Shown here: positions 19,115 to 29,098 of the stretch, piece after piece | Position numbering within the stretch: the stretch's first letter is position 1 | Layout of the letters: each line of letters starts with the position of its first letter | From: Fidelibacterota bacterium | Lineage (GTDB): Bacteria > Fidelibacterota > UBA8477 > JABMPR01 | DNA length: 45,889 nucleotides | Assembly: GCA_016784025.1 (NCBI GenBank) | Contig: JADHVL010000027.1 | Coordinates: forward strand, 1 to 45,889 | Reading direction: 5' to 3' | The notes under the pieces: model-generated | Databases searched by the model: none | The model's input: only the letters and a program-made list of their open reading frames with translations | Told to the model about the DNA's origin: nothing | Program-made: the position numbers and the translations under genes

Positions 19115-19606
19115 ATGGGGCATAGTGTGCAAAAAAGAATTTTATTAATATTCACAGTGTTGTTCATGATACAAGTTTCATGGGCTCAGAATAAAGATCA
19201 GAGTCAGGCCGATCCTCGATATATCATTGATCCTGAGACTGGGAAATTGAGCATGTCCATACGTATTTGGGGTGAGGTGAAAGTGCCAGGGGTAAAACTG
19301 GTTCCAAGTGATGCTGATCTTATCTCTATTCTTAGCTATGTAGGTGGTCCAACCGATAAGGCAAAACTCGACAATATCAGAATCCTTCGATTTAATGAGA
19401 CAGAAGGCGAGCCAAGGGTCGTCGTTGCCAATGTAGAGAAATTTCTTGAGACTGGAGATAGCAAACATATTCCAAAGATATATCCCAATGATACAATTAT
19501 TGTCAAGGGTACTATCTGGAAAATTCTCAGCACTGCGACTCCTTACATAAATCTCATGGTAACTTTAATCAATGGCTATTATCTCTACACCAGAACGACA
19601 GTTTAA
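19115..19606 (+). CDS. Small exported SLBB-domain protein
   Basis: The start at 19115 was chosen because it has GAGAGAG upstream and begins a signal peptide (MGHSVQKRILLIFTVLFMIQ, cleavage near SWAQ). An earlier in-frame start would overlap the previous gene without adding conserved sequence. The 163-residue product has an SLBB-like fold at about 50-125 (IWGEVKVPGVKLVPSDADLI, SYVGGPTD, YPNDTIIVKG), as in the ligand-binding domains of polysaccharide export proteins such as Wza. There is no polysaccharide export motif and no large barrel. A C-terminal hydrophobic stretch may anchor it. A role in the T9SS cluster or in envelope polysaccharide binding is inferred from position. Its TAA overlaps the prfB ATG (TAATG). 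Confidence 0.75.
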   Translation: MGHSVQKRILLIFTVLFMIQVSWAQNKDQSQADPRYIIDPETGKLSMSIRIWGEVKVPGVKLVPSDADLISILSYVGGPTDKAKLDNIRILRFNETEGEPRVVVANVEKFLETGDSKHIPKIYPNDTIIVKGTIWKILSTATPYINLMVTLINGYYLYTRTTV

Positions 19607-20713
19607 TGTTTGATGAAATTAGAGATGAAATGGGTGGGCTCAAGCAGCGTCTCGATACGCTGAGGGGGCATCTTTGACCTTTCTGAGGTTCAAACAGAAC
19701 TAGGCGAATTAAAACAGAAATCCCTCAAAGATGATTTCTGGAATGACCAGGCTAACGCTCAGGAAATTCTCAAAAAGATAAATTTATTAGAATCTCAGGT
19801 CACTGATTGGGAGAATGTCGTCAATCGTGAAGAAGATCTTGATATCCTCATGGAGTTGGCTCTCGAAGATCAAGACGAGAGTTTGACACCTGATTTAGCA
19901 AAATCTCTGCGCAAATTCCGGAAGACACTTGAGGACTACGAGTTACGCCAACTCCTCTCGAATGAAGATGATGCCCTAAATTGCATTGTGACTATTCATC
20001 CTGGAGCTGGAGGCACAGAATCCCAAGACTGGGCTGAGATGCTTTATCGCATGTATACTCGTATGTTTGATAATCGTGGGTGGAGCTGGAAAATCCTGGA
20101 TTATCTGCCAGGTGATGAAGCCGGCCTGAAAGATGCTACCATTGAAGTAAAAGGTGCATTTGCCTTTGGATATTTAAAAGCTGAGAATGGGATACACCGA
20201 CTTGTTCGCATCAGTCCCTTTGACTCAAACTCACGGCGCCATACATCCTTTGCATCAGTGTACGTTTATCCGCTCTATGATACTGAGATTGAGATTACCA
20301 TCGATATGAGTGAAGTGCGTGTAGATACCTATCGTGCTAGTGGGGCTGGGGGACAGCATATCAATAAAACCGACTCTGCGGTGAGACTGACACATGCGCC
20401 CACGGGAATAGTTGTGCAGTGTCAAAATGAAAGATCTCAGCACAAGAACAAAGAAACGGCCATGAAAATGCTTAAGGCCCGACTCCACCAGCTTGAGAAA
20501 GAAAAGGAACAGGCCAAAATGGATCAATTGGCCTCCTCCAAAACTGATATAGGCTGGGGCAACCAGATCAGATCCTATGTGTTTCATCCATATACCATGG
20601 TCAAAGACCATCGCACAAAACATGAAACAGGAAACATACAGGCCGTCATGAATGGTGAAATAGACGGTTTTATCAAAGCATATTTATTGAATCAAATGGG
20701 AAAAGAATCCTAA
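19606..20713 (+). CDS. prfB: Peptide chain release factor 2, with programmed +1 frameshift
   Basis: Read in two frames. The zero frame starts at ATG 19606 and runs 23 codons to CTT TGA (TGA at 19675-19677). After slipping +1 on CTT, translation resumes with GAC at 19676 and reads to TAA 20711-20713. This gives 368 residues, the usual RF2 length. An AGGGGG block (19663-19668) a few bases upstream is the internal Shine-Dalgarno that stimulates slippage. The shifted frame holds the stop-codon recognition motif SPFDSN and the GGQ motif (GAGGQHINKTDSAVR). RF2 releases peptides at UGA and UAA, and the in-frame UGA makes it self-regulating. It is coupled to the preceding SLBB gene and to lysS (TAATG). 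Confidence 0.96.
19663..19678 (+). promoter_or_regulatory. RF2 recoding site (internal SD, CTT TGA C)
   Basis: AGGGGG, then CAT, then CTTTGAC: the classical autoregulatory frameshift site, with internal Shine-Dalgarno to shift-codon spacing of 3 bases. When RF2 is scarce, the ribosome slips from CUU to UUU and reads GAC. Confidence 0.95.
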
Positions 20714-22206
20714 TGAGTGAACGAACCTTAAATGAGATCATCGACCAGCGTAAAGAAAAAATCAAAGCTCTGGTAGCTGATGGTATCAATCCATATCCAC
20801 ATAATTATGACCGGACTCATCTGATAACTGAAGCTCTCGAGTCATTTGATGATCTTCAGGAGAAAAAAGGAACTCGGCTGGCTGGTAGACTCATGTCCAG
20901 ACGGGTCATGGGCAAAGCAAGTTTCGCAAATATCATGGATGGCAGTGGAAAAATACAGCTATACATCGGTCGTGATGATATTGGTGTTGATGTTTACATG
21001 ATGTTCAAACAATTGGATATCGGCGATTTCATTGGTGTTAGTGGCGAACTTATGACAACACGTACTGGTGAAAAAACCCTTAAAGTGCACGAGCTAACGC
21101 TTCTAAGTAAGAACATCCGACCCTTGCCTAATGTGAAGGAAAAGGATGGTCAGTTGTTTGATGGTTTTGAGGATAAAGAGCAGCGTTATCGAAAACGCTA
21201 TCTTGATCTTATCGTTAATCCAGATGTTAAGGAAACCTTTGTCAAACGTGCGAAAATTTATCGGAGTATTAGAACCTTCTTTGACAATTCAGACTATCTG
21301 GAGGTTGAAACACCCATCCTCCAGCCTCTTTATGGTGGTGCCTCCGCTCGTCCCTTTAAAACCCATCACAACGCTCTGGATATTGATCTCTTCTTGCGTA
21401 TAGCTGATGAGCTTTATCTAAAACGCTTGATTATTGGCGGCTTTGAAAAAGTCTTCGAATTTTCGCGGAACTTTAGAAACGAAGGCATGGATCGGACACA
21501 CAATCCAGAATTCACTGCCATTGAATGGTATGAAGCCTATGTTGATTATTTCTATCTCATGGATCAAGTAGAGTCCCTCTTCAAGCATGTAGCTACAGAT
21601 CTGGATCAAAGTATATTTGAGTTCAATGACCATGAAATTGACCTGACCAAACCATTTGATCGCGCTACCATGGCAGATCTCGTGCAAAAACATGCTGGAG
21701 TTGATTTGTCCAAAGCTGATGCTGCGGAATTGCTCAAAGTTTGTCGTGAACATAAGATCGATGCCACCAGCGGAGCAAATTATGGTCAACTGCTGGATGC
21801 ACTCTTTGATGAATTGGTACAGCCGCATCTCATTCACCCCACGTTTGTAACTGAATATCCCAAAGCCATTTCTCCATTGGCAAAGCACAAACGCGACAGT
21901 GATGGAACATTTGTTGAAAGATTTGAGCTGTTTATTGCAGGAAATGAATTTGCCAATGCATTCACCGAGCTAAATGATCCCATCGATCAACGTGAAAGAT
22001 TAGAAGCCCAAGCTGCGCTGCGTGCAGCTGGAGACGAGGAAGCTCAAACACTGGATGAGGACTTCCTACAGGCCATGGAATACGGCATGCCTCCAACAGG
22101 AGGTGTTGGTATTGGCCTTGATCGATTGGTCATGCTACTTACCGGTAATAGATCTATTCGGGATGTCTTGCTGTTCCCACAGATGCGTCCAGAATCAAAA
22201 GGATAG
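20713..22206 (+). CDS. lysS: Lysyl-tRNA synthetase, class II
   Basis: 497 residues. An N-terminal OB-fold anticodon-binding domain (about 55-150: GRLMSRRVMGKASFANIMDG) precedes the class II catalytic core. Motif 2 is FEFSRNFRNEGMDRTHNPEF (about 248-267) and motif 3 is GVGIGLDRLVMLLTG (about 472-486). It charges tRNA-Lys. It starts on the prfB stop codon (TAATG), and prfB-lysS coupling is common. The length is normal. Confidence 0.97.
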   Translation: MSERTLNEIIDQRKEKIKALVADGINPYPHNYDRTHLITEALESFDDLQEKKGTRLAGRLMSRRVMGKASFANIMDGSGKIQLYIGRDDIGVDVYMMFKQLDIGDFIGVSGELMTTRTGEKTLKVHELTLLSKNIRPLPNVKEKDGQLFDGFEDKEQRYRKRYLDLIVNPDVKETFVKRAKIYRSIRTFFDNSDYLEVETPILQPLYGGASARPFKTHHNALDIDLFLRIADELYLKRLIIGGFEKVFEFSRNFRNEGMDRTHNPEFTAIEWYEAYVDYFYLMDQVESLFKHVATDLDQSIFEFNDHEIDLTKPFDRATMADLVQKHAGVDLSKADAAELLKVCREHKIDATSGANYGQLLDALFDELVQPHLIHPTFVTEYPKAISPLAKHKRDSDGTFVERFELFIAGNEFANAFTELNDPIDQRERLEAQAALRAAGDEEAQTLDEDFLQAMEYGMPPTGGVGIGLDRLVMLLTGNRSIRDVLLFPQMRPESKG

Positions 22207-22222
22207 GTTAAAAACCTAAGAA

Positions 22223-23425
22223 GTGTCCTACACAGGCTATCTCGCAACACGATATCTTTTCGGTAAGCACCGGGTTCCCTTTATAGCATTTATCTCTCGG
22301 ACCACCATGGTAGGGATGGCTCTAGGGGTTGCCACTTTGGTGCTGGCCCTTGGGATCATGCGCGGTTTTGAATCTGTGGTCACAGATAAAATCATCGGTT
22401 TTGATACTCATATACGCATCGAGAAACTCTTTGATTCAGGTTTCGATCTGGATGATGAAACAATCTCAGAAATATCTGAGATACCTGGTGTGGAACAATT
22501 ATTCAGGATTAAAAAAGCTGAAGTCATGCTGAAAGCAAATGGTATCACCGAAGGGGCTCTACTGGAAGTTATGCCAGAATCAGCAATAAGTCAGCTTTAC
22601 TCTGTGAGTGCAAATTATACCACTGGTGAGAGCAGTCAGTCCGGCTTGATTATTGGTGCAGCATTGGCTGACCAACTTGAAGTGACCCTCTCTGATCAAA
22701 TTCTGGCATATGATCTTGGATCATTTACCGATGAGATGGGACTGCCAGCAATCGCCGCCACCCAGGTCCAGGCCATCTATGAATCTGGGATGATAGATTA
22801 CGATAAGAGTTATCTCTATTGTTCACCTCGAACTATGAAGGCATTATTCCCGGATAGTCCAGATACAGACGATTTCGGTGTGTTCCTTAAAGATATCTCC
22901 CTGACAGATGAAGTAATGAATCAGATCGATCAAATTTTACCATACTCTCATTTATCCATATCATGGAGAGATCGACATCAAACCCTCTTCAACTGGATGA
23001 AAACGCAACAACTTCCCATTTTTATCATCTTTAGTCTGATCATAATCGTGGCACTGGTCAATATTGCCAGCACCCTCATTTTAATCATTATGGAGAAAAG
23101 GACCGAAATAGGTACACTACGAGCCCTGGGTACCAGCCGGAAACGTATTGGTCGTATTTTTGCCCTTGAAGGTCTCATGATGGGTCTTCTGGGAACCCTG
23201 GCTGGCATCATTTTATCAGTTATTCTAGCATGGCTTCAGACTACGTTTGGTCTCATTTCACTCCCCAGTGATGTCTATTTCATGGACAAGGTCTCAATTT
23301 TAATTGGGGTAGAGGATGTGATTGGAATTTCGAGTGGGGTAATCGTGCTGGCAATCTTGTCATCGCTCATACCAGCCATGCAAGCCAGTCGTCTACAACC
23401 TGCTGATACATTGAGGGATGAATGA
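22223..23425 (+). CDS. LolC/LolE-like lipoprotein-releasing ABC permease
   Basis: 400 residues from a GTG start. The layout is the LolC/E one: a transmembrane helix (about 20-45), a large MacB-like periplasmic domain (46-260), then three helices of the FtsX domain (about 268-395). The typical IISRTTMVGMALGVATLVLALGIMRGFE-like entry region matches LolC/E. With its neighbours it should extract lipoproteins from the inner membrane and pass them to LolA. The overlap with the next permease (ATGA) suggests a heterodimer rather than a LolF-type homodimer. Confidence 0.88.
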   Translation: MSYTGYLATRYLFGKHRVPFIAFISRTTMVGMALGVATLVLALGIMRGFESVVTDKIIGFDTHIRIEKLFDSGFDLDDETISEISEIPGVEQLFRIKKAEVMLKANGITEGALLEVMPESAISQLYSVSANYTTGESSQSGLIIGAALADQLEVTLSDQILAYDLGSFTDEMGLPAIAATQVQAIYESGMIDYDKSYLYCSPRTMKALFPDSPDTDDFGVFLKDISLTDEVMNQIDQILPYSHLSISWRDRHQTLFNWMKTQQLPIFIIFSLIIIVALVNIASTLILIIMEKRTEIGTLRALGTSRKRIGRIFALEGLMMGLLGTLAGIILSVILAWLQTTFGLISLPSDVYFMDKVSILIGVEDVIGISSGVIVLAILSSLIPAMQASRLQPADTLRDE

Positions 23426-24621
23426 GCCAGCTAAATTGGTATATGGCTCGTCGTTACTTCTTCGCCAAGAGGAGTAACCGCTTTATAAGTCTGGTCGGGG
23501 GGATATCCATTATAGGAATTGCTCTTGGCGTGATAGCTCTCATCATCACCATGGCCATTTTAAATGGTTTTGAAGGAGAAGTGACACGGCGTATTGCGAA
23601 CTTTATCCCGCATGTTGTGATTTCTTCGGATGCAAATATTGAAGAGGTGCAAAATCTGGTTCCTGAGGCAAAAGCCATATACGCCAGTACGGAACGCAAA
23701 GCTGTTCTCGTGGTGCTGGATGACAAAATGGTATTAAACATTCACGCTATTGATCAGGATCAGTGGGAATATTATTTAACTGATCCGCCACAGGAGCGAA
23801 ACACTTCAGGCCGACTTAAACGAAATGATTTCGAATTACCTGGTATTGTTATCGGGGCTGGAATTGCTGATAAATTCTTTCTTACAACTGGAGATACGGT
23901 TGCCATTCAGAGTCCACTTGATATCCACTCCGGTTTATTTCGCATTCCTCAGAGACATTTTGTAATCACAGGCGTGTTTAGATCAGACATCTTTGATTTT
24001 GATCGGAATCTTGCCATCATCGATTATGTAGAAGGTCGCAGAATGTTCAAGTCTGCTGGAAAAGAATTTATTCATCTACAATTGGAAAATTTTAATGATG
24101 CAAAGATGGTTCAAGCTCGATTAAAACAGGAATTGCCGTTGATAGAGATTGAAACCTGGTATGATCAACATAAAACCCTATTTGATGCCATGCGGATGGA
24201 GAAGTGGGGGAGCTTTATTGGTCTCAATATGATCATCTTGATTGCCGTGTTTAATATTGTCAGCTCCTTGATGATGATGGTTTTGGAGAAGACAGGTGAT
24301 ATCGGTATTCTGCGTGTCATGGGTGCTCAATCTTCAGATATTAAGAAAATATTTAATCTTCAGGGACTGATAGTCGCCTTCCTGGGTGTAGTCCTGGGCG
24401 TGGTTCTGGGGACTCTATTGGTTTTGAGCCAAACCCATTGGGGTTGGATCACACTTCCAGATGAAATATATCTCATACCAGTTTTACCCGTAGAATTGTA
24501 TTGGAATGAAGTTGTGATGGTCGGGATTGTGGCGTTTGCTATTGTTCAACTATCAGTACGCTATCCATCAAAAAAAGCTGCAAAGCTATTACCCCTTGAT
24601 GCAATCAATTATAAAAGATAG
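23422..24621 (+). CDS. LolC/LolE-like lipoprotein-releasing ABC permease (second)
   Basis: 399 residues, a paralogue of the preceding permease with the same topology: an N-terminal helix (ISIIGIALGVIALIITMAIL, about 28-47), a periplasmic domain, and three C-terminal helices (about 265-395). Its KTGDIGILRVMGAQ segment (about 288-301) matches the RTEIGTLRALGTS of the first permease; this is the coupling loop that contacts the ATPase. Which of the two corresponds to LolC and which to LolE cannot be decided from the sequence. Confidence 0.88.
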   Translation: MSQLNWYMARRYFFAKRSNRFISLVGGISIIGIALGVIALIITMAILNGFEGEVTRRIANFIPHVVISSDANIEEVQNLVPEAKAIYASTERKAVLVVLDDKMVLNIHAIDQDQWEYYLTDPPQERNTSGRLKRNDFELPGIVIGAGIADKFFLTTGDTVAIQSPLDIHSGLFRIPQRHFVITGVFRSDIFDFDRNLAIIDYVEGRRMFKSAGKEFIHLQLENFNDAKMVQARLKQELPLIEIETWYDQHKTLFDAMRMEKWGSFIGLNMIILIAVFNIVSSLMMMVLEKTGDIGILRVMGAQSSDIKKIFNLQGLIVAFLGVVLGVVLGTLLVLSQTHWGWITLPDEIYLIPVLPVELYWNEVVMVGIVAFAIVQLSVRYPSKKAAKLLPLDAINYKR

Positions 24622-24632
24622 AGAAGCAAGTT

Positions 24633-25289
24633 ATGAATACCATCCTTCAAGTCATTGATATCAACAAGAGCTACACTGCAGTAGGTGAGCGTCTTGATGT
24701 GCTTAATAATGTCAATCTCAGTATGGACAGAGGGGAGGTTGTGGCAATCAACGGCCCCTCAGGTATAGGCAAAACCACGCTACTCAATATCATTGGTACT
24801 CTTGATACAGCTGATTCAGGTGAATTGATCATCTCAGGCAAATCTCCTTTTAGCATGAATGATGAGGCTTTGAGTACCTTCCGAGCTGAGAATCTGGGCT
24901 ATATCTTTCAATTTCATTATCTGTTGCCTGAGTTTACTGCCCTGGAAAATGTGCTTATTCCAGCAAAGATTGTTGATCTTGACAAAGAAATGGCCAAAGA
25001 ACGAGCAAAAAGCCTCCTGGAAGCAGTCGGCGTCTATGAGAGACGTCATCATAAGCCTTCACAACTATCTGGCGGTGAAAGGCAGCGTGTGGCTGTAGCC
25101 AGAGCTCTAATGAATCGACCTGAGCTGGTACTGGCAGACGAGCCGACTGGGAATCTTGATCCCGACAATGGCAAACGCCTTATTGACTTAATCCACTCAG
25201 TAAGAACAGAATTTGACCAATCTTTTCTTATTGCTACACATAGTAGATCACTCTCAGCGGCTTGCGATAGAGTCATCTCCCTGACATAA
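24633..25289 (+). CDS. lolD: LolD-like ABC transporter ATP-binding protein
   Basis: 218 residues. Walker A is GPSGIGKTT (41-49), followed by Q-loop FQFHYLLPEF (about 91-100), signature LSGGERQRVAVARAL (about 145-159) and Walker B LVLADEPTGNLDP (about 165-177). These are standard for the LolD/MacB/FtsE-type family. The neighbouring LolC/E-like permeases identify the system. It lies 11 bp downstream, with GAGAAGCAAG as ribosome-binding site. Confidence 0.9.
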   Translation: MNTILQVIDINKSYTAVGERLDVLNNVNLSMDRGEVVAINGPSGIGKTTLLNIIGTLDTADSGELIISGKSPFSMNDEALSTFRAENLGYIFQFHYLLPEFTALENVLIPAKIVDLDKEMAKERAKSLLEAVGVYERRHHKPSQLSGGERQRVAVARALMNRPELVLADEPTGNLDPDNGKRLIDLIHSVRTEFDQSFLIATHSRSLSAACDRVISLT

Positions 25290-25312
25290 ACGAATTCTAA
25301 CGCACACATTGT

Positions 25313-25341
25313 TTTACTCAGAGGTGTTCATGCCCTATATT
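25313..25341 (+). promoter_or_regulatory. Candidate clpC promoter
   Basis: TTTACT (25313-25318), 17 bp, TATATT (25336-25341), 4/6 and 5/6 to the sigma70 consensus. The predicted start is near 25348, about 32 bases before the TTG start codon of clpC. An inverted repeat (AGGTGT 25322-25327, ACACCT 25343-25348) brackets the -10 element and could be an operator. Confidence 0.4.
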
Positions 25342-25348
25342 GACACCT
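25322..25348. repeat. Inverted repeat AGGTGT-N15-ACACCT upstream of clpC
   Basis: Perfect 6-bp arms at 25322-25327 and 25343-25348, with near matches beyond the arms. It lies across the candidate clpC -10 element. It is not a CIRCE element and not a CtsR heptad repeat. It could be a repressor site or a chance palindrome. Confidence 0.4.
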
Positions 25349-25379
25349 GTTGAAACATGAATAATTTTGAGGTTATAAA

Positions 25380-27851
25380 TTGAAAGCAAATTTCCATAAA
25401 AAACTCCAGGCCGTAATTCAGCTCTCCAAAGAAGAGGCTATCAGACTGGGGCACGCATATATCGGTTCCGAACATTTGTTGTTGGGAATCTTTAGACAAG
25501 GTGACAATAAAGTCATAGATATCCTGCAATCACTGAATATTGATCCTGCTGAGATTAAAAATCACATTGAAGAACAAATCCGTACTTCAGGTGGGACTAT
25601 GATTCTTGGGACGCTCCCTTTCACCAAGCGAGCTGAGCGAATTCTGAAAAATACTTATCAGGAAGCCCGAGATCTCAATGCAGATGTGGTAGATGTTGAA
25701 CATCTACTCCTGGCAATACTCCGCGAACAGGAAGGCATTGCAGCCGATATGCTGGCTCAATTCAGCATAGATTATGAAATCGTACGTGATGAAATGGAGT
25801 TTTCTCCTGAGGCAGGTGGTCGTGAGTCTGACCCAGGTAAGGGAAAACCACAAAGCAAAACACCTGCATTGGATCATTTTGGTCGAGATATGACTGCTCT
25901 GGCAAGAGGCGGAAAACTGGATCCTGTTATTGGAAGAGACAAAGAGATAGAAAGAGTTGCTCAAATTCTTTCCCGCCGGAAAAAGAACAATCCTGTGCTC
26001 ATCGGTGAACCTGGTGTGGGTAAAACTGCCATTGCAGAGGGCTTAGCCCTGCGCATTATTGGCAAGAAGGTTCCGCGAATTCTGTTGAGCAAGCGTTTGG
26101 TCTCACTTGATCTGGCTGCATTAATAGCAGGCACCAAGTATCGTGGTCAATTTGAAGAGAGAATGAAGGCAGTCACCACAGAATTGGAAAAGAACGATGA
26201 CATCATCCTTTTCATAGATGAACTTCACACCATTGTAGGTGCAGGTGCAGCCAGCGGGTCCATGGATGCCAGCAATATGTTCAAGCCAGCCCTGGCCAGG
26301 GGAGACTTGCAATGCATTGGTGCTACTACACTTGACGAATTTAGAAAATATGTGGAAAAAGATGGTGCCTTGGAGCGTCGCTTCCAAAAAGTCATGGTAG
26401 AACCACCTTCAAGGAAGGAAACCCTGCAAATATTACACGGTTTGAAAGACCGCTATGAAGCTCATCATAATGTTCAATACAGTGATGAAGCCCTGGAATC
26501 AGCCGTTTCATACTCAAGTCGCTATATTCAGGATAAGTTTCATCCAGATAAGGCTATTGATGTTATGGATGAAGCAGGCGCCAGAGTTCATCTGGCCAAT
26601 GTTGATATCCCTGAAAATATTGTGCAACTAGAGGCTGATCTGGATAATCTTCGTATCAGAAAAGAAGATGTGGTGCGCAACCAGGAATTTGAATTGGCTG
26701 CATCTCTGAGAGATGATGAAAGAAATCTGACTAAAAAATTGGAAGAGGCCAACGAAGAGTGGAATACGGCCATGAAAATTGATCCTCCAGTTGTAAAAAT
26801 TGTCGATATTGCCGCTGTTGTGTCACTCATGACCAGCATTCCTATCCAGGATGTGGCTGAGAGCGAGGCTGAGCGGCTTCTGAAGCTTGAGTCTGAAATG
26901 ACCAAGCATCTGGTAGGGCAGGAACATGTCATCATGGCTATGGCCAAAGCGCTGCGGCGAGCTCGTAGTGGATTTCGTGATCCCCGGAGACCCATTGGTT
27001 CATTTCTATTCCTTGGACCCACAGGTGTTGGCAAGACAGAGATGGCCAAGGTATTGGCCAAGTATATCTATCAGAATGAGAAAGCTCTCATCAAGATGGA
27101 TATGTCGGAATATTCCGAACGCTTTAATGTAAGTCGCCTGATTGGAGCCCCTCCCGGTTACGTTGGATACGAAGAAGGTGGTACTCTCACAGAGGCTGTG
27201 CGTCGGAACCCATATAGCGTCGTGCTTTTTGATGAAATTGAAAAAGCCCACCCTGAAGTCTATAATATGCTGTTGCAGATCATGGATGAGGGACAATTGA
27301 CAGATAGTTTGGGTCATAAAGTTGATTTTAAAAATTGTATCATGATTATGACTTCAAACCTGGGTATAAAGAATCTTACTCAGCCTGGAATCGGTTTTAA
27401 TCGCAAAGATCATAAAGCCGTACTTGATGATCAGCGTTCCAAGATCAATAAGGAAATGAAAGAGACATTCAAGCCTGAGTTTATCAATCGATTGACAGAC
27501 TCTTTCGTCTTTAACTCATTGATACGTAAGGATTTAATTCAAATCGTTGACTTAATTCTCGAGGATGTAAGCAACTACGCCAACGAAAAGAATGTCAAGA
27601 TAAAGCTAAGTCCTGCTGCTAAGGCATTGATTGTTGATCAAGAGATTGAGGCTGAATATGGTGCTCGTCCCTTGAGAAGGATTATCCAAAACTTGATTGA
27701 GGACAAAATCGCAGAAATGACCCTGAGGGGCAAGGTGAAAGCGGACTCAACTGTAGCAGTCTCAGTAAAGAATAAGGTGCTCACCTTTAAGGTATCAAAA
27801 TCAACCAGGAAAAAATCATCAAAACCTGAGGCTTCACTGAATCACGAGTGA
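25380..27851 (+). CDS. clpC: ClpC-type AAA+ unfoldase (Clp protease ATPase subunit)
   Basis: 823 residues from a TTG codon with TGAGG a suitable distance upstream. The N-domain (about 3-145) contains the Clp repeat ([20 protein letters not shown]). D1 has Walker A GEPGVGKT (about 207-214). The M-domain region (about 410-475) carries a UVR-like stretch ([15 protein letters not shown]). D2 has Walker A GPTGVGKT (about 545-552). An IGF loop for ClpP binding is present at 671-673 (PGIGFN), so it probably delivers substrates to ClpP and is not a ClpB disaggregase. No mcsA, mcsB or ctsR gene is adjacent. Confidence 0.93.
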   Translation: MKANFHKKLQAVIQLSKEEAIRLGHAYIGSEHLLLGIFRQGDNKVIDILQSLNIDPAEIKNHIEEQIRTSGGTMILGTLPFTKRAERILKNTYQEARDLNADVVDVEHLLLAILREQEGIAADMLAQFSIDYEIVRDEMEFSPEAGGRESDPGKGKPQSKTPALDHFGRDMTALARGGKLDPVIGRDKEIERVAQILSRRKKNNPVLIGEPGVGKTAIAEGLALRIIGKKVPRILLSKRLVSLDLAALIAGTKYRGQFEERMKAVTTELEKNDDIILFIDELHTIVGAGAASGSMDASNMFKPALARGDLQCIGATTLDEFRKYVEKDGALERRFQKVMVEPPSRKETLQILHGLKDRYEAHHNVQYSDEALESAVSYSSRYIQDKFHPDKAIDVMDEAGARVHLANVDIPENIVQLEADLDNLRIRKEDVVRNQEFELAASLRDDERNLTKKLEEANEEWNTAMKIDPPVVKIVDIAAVVSLMTSIPIQDVAESEAERLLKLESEMTKHLVGQEHVIMAMAKALRRARSGFRDPRRPIGSFLFLGPTGVGKTEMAKVLAKYIYQNEKALIKMDMSEYSERFNVSRLIGAPPGYVGYEEGGTLTEAVRRNPYSVVLFDEIEKAHPEVYNMLLQIMDEGQLTDSLGHKVDFKNCIMIMTSNLGIKNLTQPGIGFNRKDHKAVLDDQRSKINKEMKETFKPEFINRLTDSFVFNSLIRKDLIQIVDLILEDVSNYANEKNVKIKLSPAAKALIVDQEIEAEYGARPLRRIIQNLIEDKIAEMTLRGKVKADSTVAVSVKNKVLTFKVSKSTRKKSSKPEASLNHE

Positions 27852-28531
27852 GATCAAGCTTGACCAATTTGAATCCAGTTATTGTAATCCCGGTCTATAA
27901 CGATCGGGATTCTGTTTTACGGCTGGTTCAGGAAATAAAAGCTATAGTTGACTATTCCATAATAGTTATAGACGATGGATCCAGCGATGGGACAGTGGCG
28001 GAAGATTTTGAGACTGTGGCCTATTTGAAGCATCCTGAGAACAGGGGCAAGGGTGCTGCTTTAAAAACAGGACTGAATTTGGCTAAAGAGGCAGGTTTCC
28101 ACAATGCGATTACGTTGGATGCAGATGGTCAGCATGACCCACATGAGATACATAATTTTATTGCTCGAGCACAGGAATGCCCAGGTTCTCTGGTGGTTGG
28201 GATGCGCAATTTGATTAACAAGGATATGCCAATCCATCGCCAATTATCAAATAATATCACCAGTTTGATGTTATCATTAAGAATAACACAGAGAGTGAGA
28301 GATAGTCAGGTAGGGTATCGCTGTTATCCTCTGAATGATAGTCGATTATGGGATTCTATTGAAGATGGATTCATGTTTGAATCTGCTGTATTCTTTAATC
28401 TTGCGAAACTAAATATCCCCTTAATCTGGCAACCTATTCCGGTTATATATGGGGCGGAGGAGAGTCATATTAATCCCATCATTGATACATTACGCTTTAT
28501 CAGAACCTTTTTCAGGAGTTTTAAGTGGTAG
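27848..28531 (+). CDS. Family 2 glycosyltransferase, dolichol-phosphate-mannose-synthase-like
   Basis: 227 residues from a GTG overlapping the clpC stop (GTGA). It has the GT-A fold motifs PVIVIPVYNDRDSV, DDGSSDGT (about 41-48), HPENRGKGAALKTGL and the metal-binding DADGQHDP (about 94-101). No C-terminal transmembrane helix is seen. These match bacterial DPM1-like enzymes, which transfer a sugar from a nucleotide sugar to a lipid phosphate. The acceptor cannot be read from sequence. It overlaps the next gene (GTGG/TAG). Confidence 0.85.
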   Translation: MRSSLTNLNPVIVIPVYNDRDSVLRLVQEIKAIVDYSIIVIDDGSSDGTVAEDFETVAYLKHPENRGKGAALKTGLNLAKEAGFHNAITLDADGQHDPHEIHNFIARAQECPGSLVVGMRNLINKDMPIHRQLSNNITSLMLSLRITQRVRDSQVGYRCYPLNDSRLWDSIEDGFMFESAVFFNLAKLNIPLIWQPIPVIYGAEESHINPIIDTLRFIRTFFRSFKW

Positions 28532-29019
28532 ATTCAGTTCTTCAATTCTTTCAGGAGTTTATACAGGATCCACGTTGGATCACCTTTCTATTGGCTATGA
28601 CACCCATCGGTGAACTCAGAGTGGCCTTACCCTGGGGTATTACCTTTGGTGATATGCAATGGTATGATGCCTACATGTGGGCTGTAGCGGGAAATTTTTT
28701 GATTTCCGTTCCAATCCTCTTCCTTCTGGGACCAATATCTAAATTCTTAATGCGCTGGACACTTGGTGACCGGTTTTTCAGTTGGCTCTTTGCCAGAACA
28801 CGCCGGAAGGGAAAGATGATAGAAACCTGGGAATTTCTAGGTTTGGTCATATTTGTAGGCATACCTTTACCTGTAACGGGTGCCTGGACAGGTGCAGCGG
28901 CAGCCTTTCTGTTTGGGTTATCCTACAGAAAATCCTTTCTGGCCATCTTCGCAGGACTCATTATGAGTGCGACGATTGTCACGATTATAACCACAACTGG
29001 TGTGAAACTGTTCGGATAA
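28525..29019 (+). CDS. Small multidrug export family membrane protein (COG2426-like)
   Basis: 164 residues from GTG 28525, with AGGAG 6 bp upstream. Four to five transmembrane helices and the signature TPIGELRVALPWGI (about 26-39) and FVGIPLPVTGAWTGAAAAFLFG (about 110-131) match the PF06695 small-exporter family. Its function is poorly defined despite the name. It overlaps the glycosyltransferase by 7 bp. Confidence 0.82.
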   Translation: MVDSVLQFFQEFIQDPRWITFLLAMTPIGELRVALPWGITFGDMQWYDAYMWAVAGNFLISVPILFLLGPISKFLMRWTLGDRFFSWLFARTRRKGKMIETWEFLGLVIFVGIPLPVTGAWTGAAAAFLFGLSYRKSFLAIFAGLIMSATIVTIITTTGVKLFG

Positions 29020-29051
29020 CCCCTCACAACCTATTATCCACAATTATCCTT

Positions 29052-29080
29052 TTGCTAACAGGGTTTGAGAATGATATACT
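29052..29080 (+). promoter_or_regulatory. Promoter upstream of tRNA-Pro
   Basis: TTGCTA (29052-29057), 17 bp, TATACT (29075-29080), with an upstream TG one base before the -10 (extended -10). It implies a transcript from about 29087, with a leader of about 143 nt ahead of the tRNA and an end at the 29320-29345 terminator. Confidence 0.55.
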
Positions 29081-29098
29081 ATCGCGCTTTTAGGGCAT

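Noticed and set aside
19675..19677. In-frame TGA in prfB as a sign of a pseudogene or selenocysteine
   Set aside because: It is the programmed frameshift codon, with CTT and an internal Shine-Dalgarno at the expected places.
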